Of a stretch of DNA of 64,000 nucleotides, positions 1 to 9,689 are shown piece after piece. Source of the DNA: Ascaphus truei (Eukaryota; Chordata; Amphibia; Anura; Ascaphidae); contig WSYH01000651.1 of assembly GCA_036426205.1 (NCBI GenBank), positions 62,001 through 126,000 of the forward strand, written 5' to 3'. The translations under genes were made by a program, and so were the position numbers. Each line of letters begins with the position of its first letter. The first letter of the stretch is position 1. The notes beneath the pieces are model-generated. The model was not told the origin of the DNA. It was given only the letters and a program-made list of their open reading frames with translations, and searched no databases.

Positions 1-809
1 AGGGGAGATATCTTGGAATATCTGCATCTTTATACCTTCGAAGTTCACTGTGGGAGAGGACCGTGTGATCTTGCAAAGTTCTTCCTTTACTTTAAAGTAA
101 TGTAGGCGGAGGATCACATCCCTCGGGGGGTTCTGTGGCAAGGGTTTAGCCCTGAGGGCATGATGACAACGGTCCATCATTAATTCAGCCTCTGTTTTCC
201 CTGGCAAGAGGGAAGTCATCCAGCGGCTCAGGAAATCTTTGCAGTCCTGTACCTCTTCAGTGATCCTCGTATCCGCAAGTTGTTTTTCCTGCCCCTATTC
301 TCTCCGTCCTACTGTTTGTCTTCTATGTCGGTCACCCTTTGTTCCAGTCGCTGCAGTCTTTTGTTGATGTCTGCCTGTGTTCTGATCGTGTTATCCATTT
401 GCTCCTCTAGGGCATTGGTGCGGTTCCAATGCTTAAAATATATTTTCGAGATTTTCAATTTCTCCATGAAAGAAGTTTTTAAGTTCCAAGGGAAGTTTAG
501 CCAACTCCCCCTTAAGCTCGGTCCGGTCCCCGATCTCCCCCTTGCTCTTTGTGGTATCTGTGGTCGGACATTTCTTGTTCTTCACACTCTCCCGTGATGC
601 TTCAGTGGTAAGAAATCGACCTCAAATTCAGTGCTTTTTGTTGTATTTTTGTTGTGCCCTTGTTTGGCATCGTATTCACTGGGCTTCTCTGATATTTTGG
701 GGCTTTTATTAGTGACTTATCTGCCGTTTTTTTGCTTTAATTGCCGGCGGGTGGTGGAGCTCTCAACCTAAGCTGCCATCTACTGTCCCGTCGCGCATGC
801 TCCAAAAGC
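1..809 (-). pseudogene. L1-group LINE ORF1 remnant with 5' leader
   Basis: On the minus strand positions 1-597 translate to a decayed L1-type ORF1 protein (RNA-binding chaperone of the retrotransposon particle). The recognisable part is the carboxy-terminal half: a stretch reading MDRCHHALRAKP followed by PPRDVILRLHYFKVKEEL (about 40-180), the family's usual HRALGPKPPPxxPPRDVI signature. Upstream lies charged, partly coiled-coil-like sequence with at least one stop. Positions 600-809 look like the 5' untranslated leader. The element leaves the window at base 1, so ORF2 is not seen. It is a separate copy from the longer L1-type element at 9.7-17.1 kb. Confidence 0.7.
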
Positions 810-2507
810 TGATTTTTTAAACCTACTGTGTGTGTTTAGCCCCCTACTTTTCATTGTTGTGCTCCTCTTCTATCCCCTGGATGACCTCTTCTGCTACTTC
901 AGGCGTGACGCACACACATTGGATGGCTGTTGATTATGTGAGTAATTCCCTTCCTTGATTATTTGGATAGGATGACCTTTATGCTAGTACTATTCCAGAG
1001 GGACTGGCTAAGTGATACTATGTGAGAGGATTAATTATTCAGCTATTGCCTGTCATTATCACTTGTATTGTCAGTTCATTATACCTCTACAGGATTACTT
1101 ATGCACTCGGTCTTAGGGTCTCACCGGACATTTATTAAAGCCTGTCCTATATTCTCTTGCATACTACTCAGGATTTGATTATGCTATATGTGTCCTGGAC
1201 TTACTGAGCACCGATATTCAGAACTTGTTTCTGTACACCTACTTGTGCAGATAATGTATTGTTTTTGTTGTTTGATGTACAATATTTTTGTTTATGTATA
1301 AAATGATTTCAATTATATATAATGGGGGGAAAATAAGCATAATTAAAAAAAAATATGTAGAGTTTTGGGGTGGTGCTTAGTAGTAAGTTTGTGTCAAGCT
1401 TTACCAGCCTGTCAAGTCCCGGTCTTGTAACACAGACGTAATTGTGGGACTCGGCTCATTATGCCTGTAAGGAAAATGGTGGGGTATATTATGTATTTGA
1501 ATCAATCTGGTGCTACAGGTGTTAATGTGATTACCGTTTGTTTAAAAAAATACAATATATGGGTTTATTATAGGTCAATACTCTTCCTGGTTCTTTGCAG
1601 AGCTTCAAAGAGGTCTTAATTGGTGTATTATCACTTGTGGCCAACTAAAAGTACAAGATGTGTTTTATGGGGCTGATAGAATCTCGAGATAAGGGCAGTT
1701 GTTTTGCCAGAGATGGGATTAATATATGTCTCTGTTGACATCTTTATAAACAGGATCCATTTAATGTTTCTTTCATAGGCATTCACTAAAGTGTTTTGCA
1801 AGGGTCAGGGGGGCATGACAAAGAAAGTATTCTATAAGAGAGTGAATTTATAAAGAATTAGGATATCTGGTGATAACTTCTACTCTACAGTATAACATTC
1901 AGATATCTGTTATCGTTGCAATGAGATGAATGCAATAGGACCTAACACTACATGGGTAAGAGGTGCCAATGATATATATCCATTTGTCACTCAAATTTAG
2001 GAGCATGTCGATCTCGTTACATCCGTCATAATCACCTGAATCTATTGATATGACTCACGTGTGTTTAAGTATTAGAGAAAGGAAGATAAGTGCATTTATA
2101 AATTGAGGAAAGAACTAAAACGTTTTTAGGAGATTTTTTCTGTTGTAAAACCGACAACCTAGCAGCTGATTTACGACAGGGGTGAGCTGTGACAAAAATG
2201 GCATACCTGTGATCATGTGACCTGCATACGGGACAAGGATTAATACACAGCTCTATAGCGGGCCCACTTTTTACCTTCACAAATGTCTCTCAAATGAACA
2301 CTATATTCCCTCAATCCGTCCAAAAATACCATCTGTCACAAACAGCACACAAGTGAGCACGTGACTTAGATATACAACCAGGGTTAATACACATGGCTAC
2401 TCTAGCCAACTCACCTTTCTCCTGCGCAAGGTACTTTCAATGAGTTAATATTAACTCCTTACACAATTGCAATCATGTCCCTACTGCCCCAAATAATAGC
2501 AAAAAAA
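810..2507. other. no gene recognised
   Basis: AT-rich sequence without a convincing coding frame. The only open stretch (2065-2280, minus) has no recognisable motif and is treated as chance. Confidence 0.6.
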
Positions 2508-2510
2508 GCT

Positions 2511-2666
2511 GTGTGTGCTGTGCACGCGCATAGTAAGTGAAACTTCTTTGACTTTTGTCACAGAAATTGTATTTGTGTTGGTGATGTTTTAATTAAAAAT
2601 CAAAATACAATTTCATTGACAAAACGCAAATAAATTTGACTTAGAATGCGCGTGCTCTGCACACAT
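2511..2666. repeat. foldback miniature element
   Basis: Two arms of about 70 bases are imperfect reverse complements: GTGCTGTGCACGCGCA...GTGAAACTTCTTTG on the left and AATGCGCGTGCTCTGCACAC on the right, with the loop near 2590. The same arms recur at 54605-54710, 59236-59320 and 61930-62020, so it is a dispersed family. Confidence 0.65.
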
Positions 2667-2705
2667 CGCCTGTATTAGCTATTTGCACTAAGTGTGAATT
2701 CCTCG

Positions 2706-2890
2706 TTGTGTGCGGAGGTGTGTGTGGTGTGTGTCAGTTGTGTATGTGTGTGTGTGTGTCAGTCAGTGTGTGTGGTGTGTGTAGTGTGTCAGTCAGTGTG
2801 TGTGTGTGTATGTGTGTCAGTCAGTGGGTTTGTGTGTGTGTGTGTTATGTGTGTGTCAGTGTTTGTGTGTGTGTGTGTGTGGTGTGTGTG

Positions 2891-2923
<33 letters not shown>

Positions 2924-2958
2924 GTGGTGTGTGGTGTGTGTGNNNNNNNNNNNNNNNN

Positions 2959-3006
<48 letters not shown>

Positions 3007-3012
3007 AGTCAA
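2706..3012. repeat. (TG)n microsatellite
   Basis: Nearly pure TG/GT repeats with interspersed TGTCAG, broken by an assembly gap. The Cys/Val-rich reading frames across it are artefacts. Confidence 0.95.
2943..2958. other. assembly gap (16 N)
   Basis: Sixteen N bases inside the TG microsatellite; the true repeat length is unknown. Confidence 0.99.
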
Positions 3013-3030
3013 TGTATGTCTGTCTGTGTC

Positions 3031-3252
3031 CTGCAACCCTCTCCCAGCACACTTGTCCTCCCCCCAGCACACTTGTCCTTTCTCTGCAGCACCCTTATCC
3101 TGCCCCCAGCACATTTTCCTGTCCCCAGGACCTTTCAGCAGTCTCCCCCCCAGCACACTTGTCCTCCCCCCAGCACCCTTATCCTTTCTCTGCAGCACCC
3201 TTATCCTGCCCCGAGCACATTTTCCTGTCCCCAGCACCTTTCAGCAATCTCC
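3031..3252. repeat. minisatellite, about 110-bp unit x2
   Basis: Two tandem copies of a C-rich unit built of CAGCACACTTGTCC, CAGCACCCTTATCC and CAGCACATTTTCCTG blocks, ending in ACCTTTCAGCA. Confidence 0.85.
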
Positions 3253-3719
3253 TCTCTCCCTCCACCCCATTTCTACCAGATTGCGGCATGGAGGCAGGGG
3301 GGGAGGGGGGCAGCGCATCATAGTTAGCTGGAGCCGGCTCGGAGGGGAGCGCTGCAGCGATGCCCCTTCTGATGGTGCTGCGCACTCAACCCCCCCCCCC
3401 TTCCCGTTACCGGAGCGGTTCCACTCGCTATGGAGTGACAGAGCCCGCCTTATTTTGCGTGACGTCACAGCCGTCCCCATGATGATGAGCGCTGCCCCCG
3501 GGTGAGATGAGGACGCTTCTGAGGGCGTTATTCAGTCAGCGGGACACAGGGAAGGGGAAGCGGAGGGAGGAGAGATGCTGAGCAGCTGCTCACTGAGTCC
3601 ACTTGGCCCACACCCGTGACTGATTTAAAATCCCCGCGCCTGCCTTCTTGCTACACCTTTCAGTCAAAAGCACCGGAAGCTCTGCGGCAGCCATCTTGCT
3701 ACACCCATGGCAGCGGGCG

Positions 3720-3868
3720 TATGGGGGTAACGGCGGCCGTTAGGAGCGGTGCCGGCGGCTATCGCCGCCGCCGCCGCATGTCACAGCGGGTGTGTGGGGG
3801 AAGTGGAGGCCGTTAGAAGCGGCGCCGGCGGCTATCGCCGCCGCCGCCGCATGTCACAGCATGCGTAT
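3720..3868. repeat. GC-rich tandem repeat, about 75-bp unit x2
   Basis: Two copies of a unit containing GCCGGCGGCTATCGCC, a CCG run and GCATGTCACAGC. The surrounding 3290-3900 is CpG-rich, with TGACGTCA palindromes (3459 and 3893). No gene is attached to it. Confidence 0.85.
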
Positions 3869-3976
3869 GGCGGCAGGGGGAGGGGGAGCCGTGACGTCAC
3901 TTCCGTTTCACATTTCGCCCCCAACTCTCCCGTTTTACCCTATCAGAATAGGTGCCACTAAAGAAGTTTCACTTCA

Positions 3977-4221
3977 AAAAGGGTAGAAATGGTGGTCACT
4001 GCTTCCCCGAATCCTCGGAATCAACCAGGCGCTAAGTAACTAAAAGTATTATTTATTCATGAAAAAACAAGCATACAAGGTGTACAGCTCTAACGCGTTT
4101 CGTCTCCACAGAGACTTTATCAAAGAGTGACGTACACTGTAGCAGGTGAGCTTTACGTAAGTAAAGCTCTGATTTCATTGGTTAAAATAGCAAGCAGTGA
4201 CCACAATTTCTACCCTTTTTT
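3977..4221. repeat. foldback element enclosing a hammerhead-like motif
   Basis: Positions 3977-4004 (AAAAAGGGTAGAAAT...GTCACTGCTT) recur inverted at 4194-4221. The minus-strand ribozyme-like motif lies between them. This resembles a short non-autonomous element related to the PLE termini elsewhere in the window. Confidence 0.6.
4091..4127 (-). ncRNA. hammerhead-ribozyme-like motif
   Basis: The minus strand reads TTTGATAA, A, GTCTC-TGTG-GAGAC, GAAACGCG. This is the box-stem II-GAAA order of a hammerhead, with the first box degenerate and one extra A before stem II. Cleavage activity is uncertain. Confidence 0.4.
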
Positions 4222-4689
4222 GCTACACTATCTACCGGCTGGAGCACGCACAGTGACCAGATTGCGTGTGGGGGTCCTTCATCAAACTTCAGTGACAACA
4301 GGCGGACACGGACAGCTCAACGTGATTACCGGCCAGCTGATATATGGTGTGGGACACAGGGTGCGGTAAGGGAAGCTATCTGAGGACACTGTGAGTATTA
4401 CATTGCCCGCATGGCATTGAAATTTCTTGTTATTTGGATTCACTAAGCTTATTAACCCCCCACCCTGGCTGAGTCCACTCTCAACACACCGAGGACCCTT
4501 TGCTTATTTACTTAATCCCTCCATACACGCTGACACAACCAAAGGAATCAGAGACATTTGCTTTAAAACAATTTTTTATTTTATCATTGCTATTGACGGA
4601 GCATCGTTTTTTTGAGGTTTGTTCCTCATTTTTACACTGCCCCAAATTATATGCAAAATATGTCATATGAAAAAAAAATATATATATAT
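4222..4689. other. no gene recognised
   Basis: Nothing beyond short chance frames and a TATATA tract that directly abuts the LTR beginning at 4690. Confidence 0.5.
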
Positions 4690-5555
4690 TGTGGCAGGAT
4701 GGCCGTGGTAAGTGAGGAGACAACACGACTTTTCTGGGGAAATAGTGCTGGTGCATTTATTTGTCCAAAAAGGTAACTAAAACAATGGGTACACTGTCCC
4801 TTTAAATTAAAACGTACTGCTGCGGCCGAGTTTATTCGAGCATTTGCCCGTTCTCGGCCGCAGCAGTTACCTGGCGCGCGCCGGAGGGTGCCGGGCGCGT
4901 GCCGAAGCAGCTGAGGAGAGTCCCACCAATCGCGGCTTCCCCCTCTCCTCTCCGGGTCCACCGGATCCCCCGGAACCCCCTGCCACCGTCCCCCACATCG
5001 CGGGACACCAGGGCTCCCTCGGGGAGCCCTGGACGCGCGTGCAGGGGGCGCAGGCACCCGATGACGCGTGACCGCGCATCGGTGACGCGCGGCACGCCGA
5101 GGGGCTGCCACTTGCAAGCCGGGAAATCTCCCGGCTTGCGGAACTGGCCACACTTCAATAAAGTGTGTCGCCAGTGTAAACAAAAACCTAACCCCGGTCG
5201 GGGCACTGACTAAACAAAAGTGCAGGCTAACTACCTGGCTGGCTTGCTAACCTAGTCCAGCCCAACAATGTTCAACAAAACAGTTGGCTCCTTACCTGGG
5301 AGCTTTATTCCCCCCTTGGGACAAGGTCAATCTGAGCAGCTTTTGTCTGTCTGTCAACACTCTGTATTCTCTCTGTGCCTCAGAGAGAGACTGTCGCCCC
5401 AGAGGCATTTCCTCTTCCTGTTTTAAAGCAGGCGAACTAGCTTACTTTGAATCACCTGTGGACTGCTTAATAAGCTGGGTTAATCCCTCGTCTACTTGAA
5501 AGCATGCATACTGCCATCTCCTACTAACATATACAGAGTCAATGACCCAGTCACA
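4690..5555 (-). repeat. 3' LTR of a Ty3/gypsy element, carrying a nested miniature element
   Basis: Read on the minus strand, the LTR opens with TGTGACTGG just after a polypurine tract (AGGGGGATA, RC of 5556-5564) and closes with CCTGCCACA at 4690, giving the TG...CA ends expected of an LTR. It is 866 bp, of which 4817-5176 is a later insertion; the LTR proper is about 0.5 kb. The matching 5' LTR is not present because the element is broken at about 6380. Confidence 0.65.
4817..5176. mobile_element. Tc1/mariner-type miniature element, GC-rich subfamily
   Basis: It is bounded by TA at 4815-4816 and 5177-5178. The ends are imperfect inverted repeats: CTGCTGCGGCCGAGTTTATT on the left, and on the right a sequence whose reverse complement begins CACTGGCGACACACTTTATT. 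A closely similar copy in the other orientation lies at 17677-18024. The long open frames here (e.g. minus 4647-5183) are artefacts of its GC content. Confidence 0.85.
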
Positions 5556-5561
5556 TATCCC

Positions 5562-6385
5562 CCTAACCAGCGTAACGTTACCGAGTGGAGCGGCCCATGC
5601 ACCGAGACTGTGCACCCTAGAGAGTGCATCAGCATTACCGTGCAGTATGCCTGGCCGATGTTGGACTGTGAAGTTGAAAGGTTGCAACGACAGGAACCAA
5701 CAGGTAACTCTCGAGTTCTTTTCTTTATTTCTATGCATCCACTGTAGGGGTGCGTGATCTGTAACGAGCGTAAAAGACCTGCCTAAAAGGTAATACTTCA
5801 ACGTGTCTGTTGCCCACTTTACGGCCAAACACTCTTTTTCTACTGTGGCATATCTTTGCTCGCGGGGACACAATTTGCGACTTAAATAGAGGACCGGGTG
5901 TTCCTCTTCTCCTACAAACTGGGACAGTACTTCGGAGGCGTCCGTTTGCAGAAAAAACTCCTTCGTAAAATCCGGGGCTGCCAAGACTGGGTGACTACAG
6001 AGCGCTGTACGTAGGTTTAAAAATGCGGTCTCCGCATCACTGTTCCATTTTACAACATCAGGTGCCTTTGCCTTTACTAAATCTGAAAGCTGTGCAGCCT
6101 GGGTTGCAAAATGGGATATAAATTGCCTGTAGTAACCTACAATGCCTGGAAATGTCCTAACCTGTTTTTTTTTTTAAGGGGACGGGGCCAATTCTCAATG
6201 GCTTCGACTTTATTGAGCTGAGGTTTTACTGTCCCCCTTCACACAACATAGCCTAGATATTTTGCTTCTGCTAAGCCGACTGAACATTTAGCTGGGTTGG
6301 CTGTAAGACCCACCTCCCGAAAGGTTCTCAACACTGCCTCAACCTTTTGTAGATGTGAGTCCCAATCTGGACTATGAATTACCAC
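5562..6385 (-). pseudogene. Ty3/gypsy pol remnant: reverse transcriptase end and RNase H
   Basis: The minus strand from about 6378 down shows the RT palm (DDVVIHSPDWDSHLQKVE, about 6370-6310; AKYLGYVV near 6240), then after stops and frame changes the connection/RNase H domain at 5984-5600: QTDASEV, YLSRKLCPREQRYATVEKE, TDHAPLQWM and HGNADALSRV. About five residues are missing after DASEV compared with relatives I know. RNase H is followed almost at once by the polypurine tract and LTR, with no integrase between. That order is known in Gmr1-like gypsy elements, where integrase precedes RT. It joins an opposite-strand element near 6380. Confidence 0.75.
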
Positions 6386-7411
6386 ATCGTCAATGGACAG
6401 ACGGAGAAAACTAACCAGTCGCTGGAGAAATACCTCAGATGTTTCATCTCCGATTCCCAGGATGATTGGTCCCAACTCCTCCCGTGGGCAGAGTACGCGG
6501 TCAATTCGGCCCGAAGTGAATCCACCCGAGAATCTCCATTTTTTGTCAATTATGGGTTTCACCCTCCCTGCCTACCCATTTCTAATCTGGCTTCTGGGGT
6601 ACCGGCGGTAGACGAACGGATTTCCACTCTCCAAGACATTTGGTCCAAGGTACAAAAGTCTCTCCACAAGGCCGCCGATACTGTTAGACTTCAGGCCAAT
6701 CGCCACCGTCGGCCGGCACCCAACTACAAGCCAGGGGATTTAGTATGGCTCTCGTCAAGAAACATCCGCTTGAGAGTCCCTTCCCCTAAACTGGCACCTA
6801 GGTTTTTGGGACCCTTTCCCGTCGTGGAGCAGATTAACCCAGTGGCGTTTCGCCTTAAACTACCACCCTCCATGAGGATCCCAGACGTTTTTCATACCTC
6901 GCTATTAAAACCCCACATTGCCAATCGTTTCTTTCATAAACAGACCAGCAAGCCAGATCCAGTCACGGTACTCAATAACGCGGAATACGAGGTACAAGCC
7001 TTACTGGACTCCCGCATCTCCAGGGGGCAGCTTCAGTTTTTGGTCCACTGGAGGGGTTTCGGACCCGAGGAGAGGTCTTGGGTTCCGCTCAAAGACATCC
7101 ATGCACCCAGCCTCCTGAAGACTTTTAGGAGGAAATTTCCAGACAAGCCGTTTTTGGATCGTCCTGAGGCCGATCCTGAAGAGGGGGGTACTGTTAGGAA
7201 TGTGAGCACACAGCGTCTCAGGCGGAGCTCACGGATCTCTCCTTACACTGCTCAGACCCTTCCACTACAACCATGCAAGCCCCCTTTAGCTTCATCACTT
7301 ACCCCTCGGCATGGTGGGACGCTCCACGAGGTTCTTCCTCCTCGCTCTGCGCCGCAGCCGTCGGCGCGGAATCGCCGCCCCGCACGCACGTGCGCACCCC
7401 ACGTTCCTTGA
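6386..7411 (+). pseudogene. Ty3/gypsy chromovirus integrase C-terminus and chromodomain, 5'-truncated
   Basis: The open frame reads NGQTEKTNQSLEKYLRCF (end of the integrase core), LPWAEYAVNSA, then PNYKPGDLVWLSSRNI (GPY/F-type C-terminal module), PDVFHTSLLKPH and a chromodomain (about 6980-7150: YEVQALLDSRI, QFLVHWRGFG, ERSWVP). The chromodomain targets integration of this clade to chromatin marks. The end of the frame (EEGGTVRNVS) runs into the 3' LTR, as usual for this family. Everything upstream of the integrase core is missing, and the break is fused to the minus-strand element at 5562-6385. The residual frame has no stop, but the element cannot be autonomous. Confidence 0.85.
7191..7410 (+). 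repeat. 3' LTR fragment of the chromovirus
   Basis: After the polypurine stretch GAGGGGGGTAC the LTR begins at TGTTAGGAATG. It is cut off at about 7410, where a short tandem repeat begins. Confidence 0.6.
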
Positions 7412-7455
7412 TAATATTAATTTCTCTGTCTTGATAATATTAATTTCTCTGTCTC
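7409..7455. repeat. 22-bp direct duplication
   Basis: Two copies of CTTGATAATATTAATTTCTC plus TGT abut each other at the junction between the LTR fragment and the PLE fragment. Confidence 0.8.
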
Positions 7456-7459
7456 TCTC

Positions 7460-7795
7460 TTTTTATGTTGTGTAATAAGTAATTTCATAAGTTCAGAAGA
7501 CGCATTACCAAGGATACTTTCCCAAGTACCCATGAAATCTGCATCGTCCAAATCAAATGATGGGCTTTTTTTTAAATCTCAGCCCCCTCGGAATTATATT
7601 ATTGGTCAAATATTTTTCTAGAGAGAGCAAATCTAACCATTTACATGTGTCTTTGAATAACAGGGCTTCCAATTTAGTAAATTCCCTATTCAAAATTTCT
7701 TTTTCACTTAGATTCATTATATTTGTCTGTGTGAGTAAGTGATCTAGGTTTCTATTCCTAGATAGTCTCCTAGTGAAAACATTACTATCCATATT
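7460..7795 (-). pseudogene. probable Penelope-like element N-terminal fragment
   Basis: The minus frame 7792-7553 reads LSEKEILNREF, KWLDLLSLEKYLTNN and IIPRGLRFKKKP, then (out of frame) DADFMGTWESIL and ELMKLLI. A short leucine-rich region followed by IPRGLR and a DPxFxxxW block is what I recall from the N-terminus of PLE polyproteins before the reverse transcriptase. No RT follows, so it is a fragment. The family assignment is from memory of motifs. Confidence 0.45.
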
Positions 7796-8059
7796 TTAAA
7801 TTGTAGATGCAGCCTCAGGAACCACGGAACAGAGATATAGAATGAAAAAAGAAAGGGGGGAAACGGGCGCTTCTATATAATAATGTGAAACAATGTGCAT
7901 ACACTTAATAATTATAAACAACTATCGATGGTGAAATATATGAAACAGTGTGCAAATAAATAATAATAATAATATAACACCTATAAATAGTGAAATAATA
8001 AATAATCTACATATAAGTGATATAGTAAACCTTAACCCAATAATACAATAATAATGAAG
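7796..8059. other. no gene recognised; AT-rich
   Basis: Short AT-rich interval with ATAATAATA runs. Confidence 0.5.
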
Positions 8060-8560
8060 AAAAAGCTGCTCAACCCTGGGAGTAGAGGGGGTGGGTGAAT
8101 GGGATGGCCCCACCACTACCCACCCGAGAGGCCTAGCCACCCACGCCAGGCAACTACCCCCTCTACACCAATAAACATTGAAATACAACAACCAATACTA
8201 GCCAATACACACATTGATTGCGAGTGTGGTTACCTATGCCCTCAATGGGAGCAAAGATAACCCCAATGGCAGTGAATGGGCAGCTTACTACTCAAAACAA
8301 CCCCCCTTCTCCCCCCCCGCAATACATACAGTACAGTAATGAGCAAATTCCCTATTATCCAGATCTGGAAAATAGCGCGTATTTGCCCATTAAAAATAAA
8401 ACATTGCCCAGCAAGCATATAGTAAATAAAAGTTGTACTTACCCCTGGCAAGATGAAGTCTGTCCTCGTCCTCCTTGTCTTCAGTGGGAACCGACAGTAA
8501 AATAAAAAAAACTATTGGCCTGTAACCACTTAATCACCTAAGAGGTTATGAACCACTATG
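8060..8560. repeat. dispersed foldback-family repeat, copy 1
   Basis: It contains phrases that recur at 25.9, 27.5, 53.4-54.0 and 60.7-61.7 kb: GGGGGTGGGTGAATGG, CAATAAACATTGAAATACAA, TTATCCAGATCTGG and AAAATAAAACATTGCCC. It has no coding capacity and looks like the internal part of a large non-autonomous DNA transposon family. Confidence 0.65.
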
Positions 8561-9689
8561 GTAATTAAGGGTTTAAATTTAACATAAAACAGCACGTTCG
8601 CCTCTTATAGGTGCGCAGAGAGAGGGATTGATTCTGTCTACTCTCACTGCACGTCTCTTACAGACTGATACTGTAAGTACCTGCCCTGCAGGTATCACAC
8701 AGCGGGAGTCCCATTCAGAATCATGATGGGCCCTTCCCCTCGGCCAAACACTGTGCTGTGAAACTCTCGACTCTTGGTTCACCAGCATGAGTCCTGCGGC
8801 TGCTGATAGAAAATGCGTGGTCATGTTACGTCACGTGACCCGCTGCGTCATTTCACGTCACATCTACATGGCAATGGGCGTCATTTGATGTCACGTTGTC
8901 ATAGAGACATGTGACTGGAGCCGGTGAAGTAAGTTTACAGAGGCCTCGAACTCTCAGCGCCGGACCTCTGTAAACGCTGCACCCCCCAGAAACGTCTCAC
9001 AACCCCCCTGGGGGACGTGTACCCCAGTTTGTGCACTGATGGCATGCAAGGTGATCACTGCATTCTTTATAGTGTTTCTAAGGAACTCATCATTATCCTT
9101 TTAATGATATAATCATGAAAAACAAATGATAGGAAATCTCATTTTGTAGCACTTCAGTTCAATTCTGTCCCCACAGGTGAATGCAAGAAAGTTGACTGAA
9201 TATTCCCCATAAACCAAGGTTTTCTGTACTTTGACAATCTTCAATTTATGCAATTTACATGTAGAGAAGATAGTCTGACACCGGGGCAAAATGTAGTTAC
9301 CTGACCACGATGGCACTGGCACCGGAGGATAAACACTTTGGGGGGGGTCTGATCTGGAAGCATGGATCCCCGACATCAGATACTGTCCTTGGAGAGGCAG
9401 ATTTTTGCTATTTTGCCCGTTGCTCTGGAGAAAGTAAGTCTTGATACATCTATTTGTCATTCCTGATCCAGGAACTATAATTTGCACATGTGAAATTGAG
9501 TTTGAAGAGTTAAAGTACGTAAACATGACACCCTCAGAATCTTCATACAGTGGGTTAGATAGATTGGCATGTTGCCCAATTCAATTGGATGAGCAGTAGG
9601 TGCTTTCTCAATAACATTTTTTAAAGGTTTTTATGGCAGATCATTCTGTAGTTCATTTTACGCATTGCCTATTTATTTCATTATTTAAA
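8561..9689. other. no gene; partial hAT-like miniature at about 8820-9030
   Basis: The part with repeated TCACGT motifs, CAGAGGCCTC and ACGTGTACCCCAG resembles the hAT miniature element at 63381-63666 but has diverged. The remainder (including the minus frame 9113-9526) shows no recognisable domain. Confidence 0.45.

Noticed and set aside
2694..3505. Cysteine/valine-rich open frames on the plus strand
   Set aside because: They are translations of the TG microsatellite and run through the N gap.
4647..5213. Several overlapping 75-178-codon frames
   Set aside because: They are GC-rich shadows of an LTR and its nested miniature transposon; no domain is visible.
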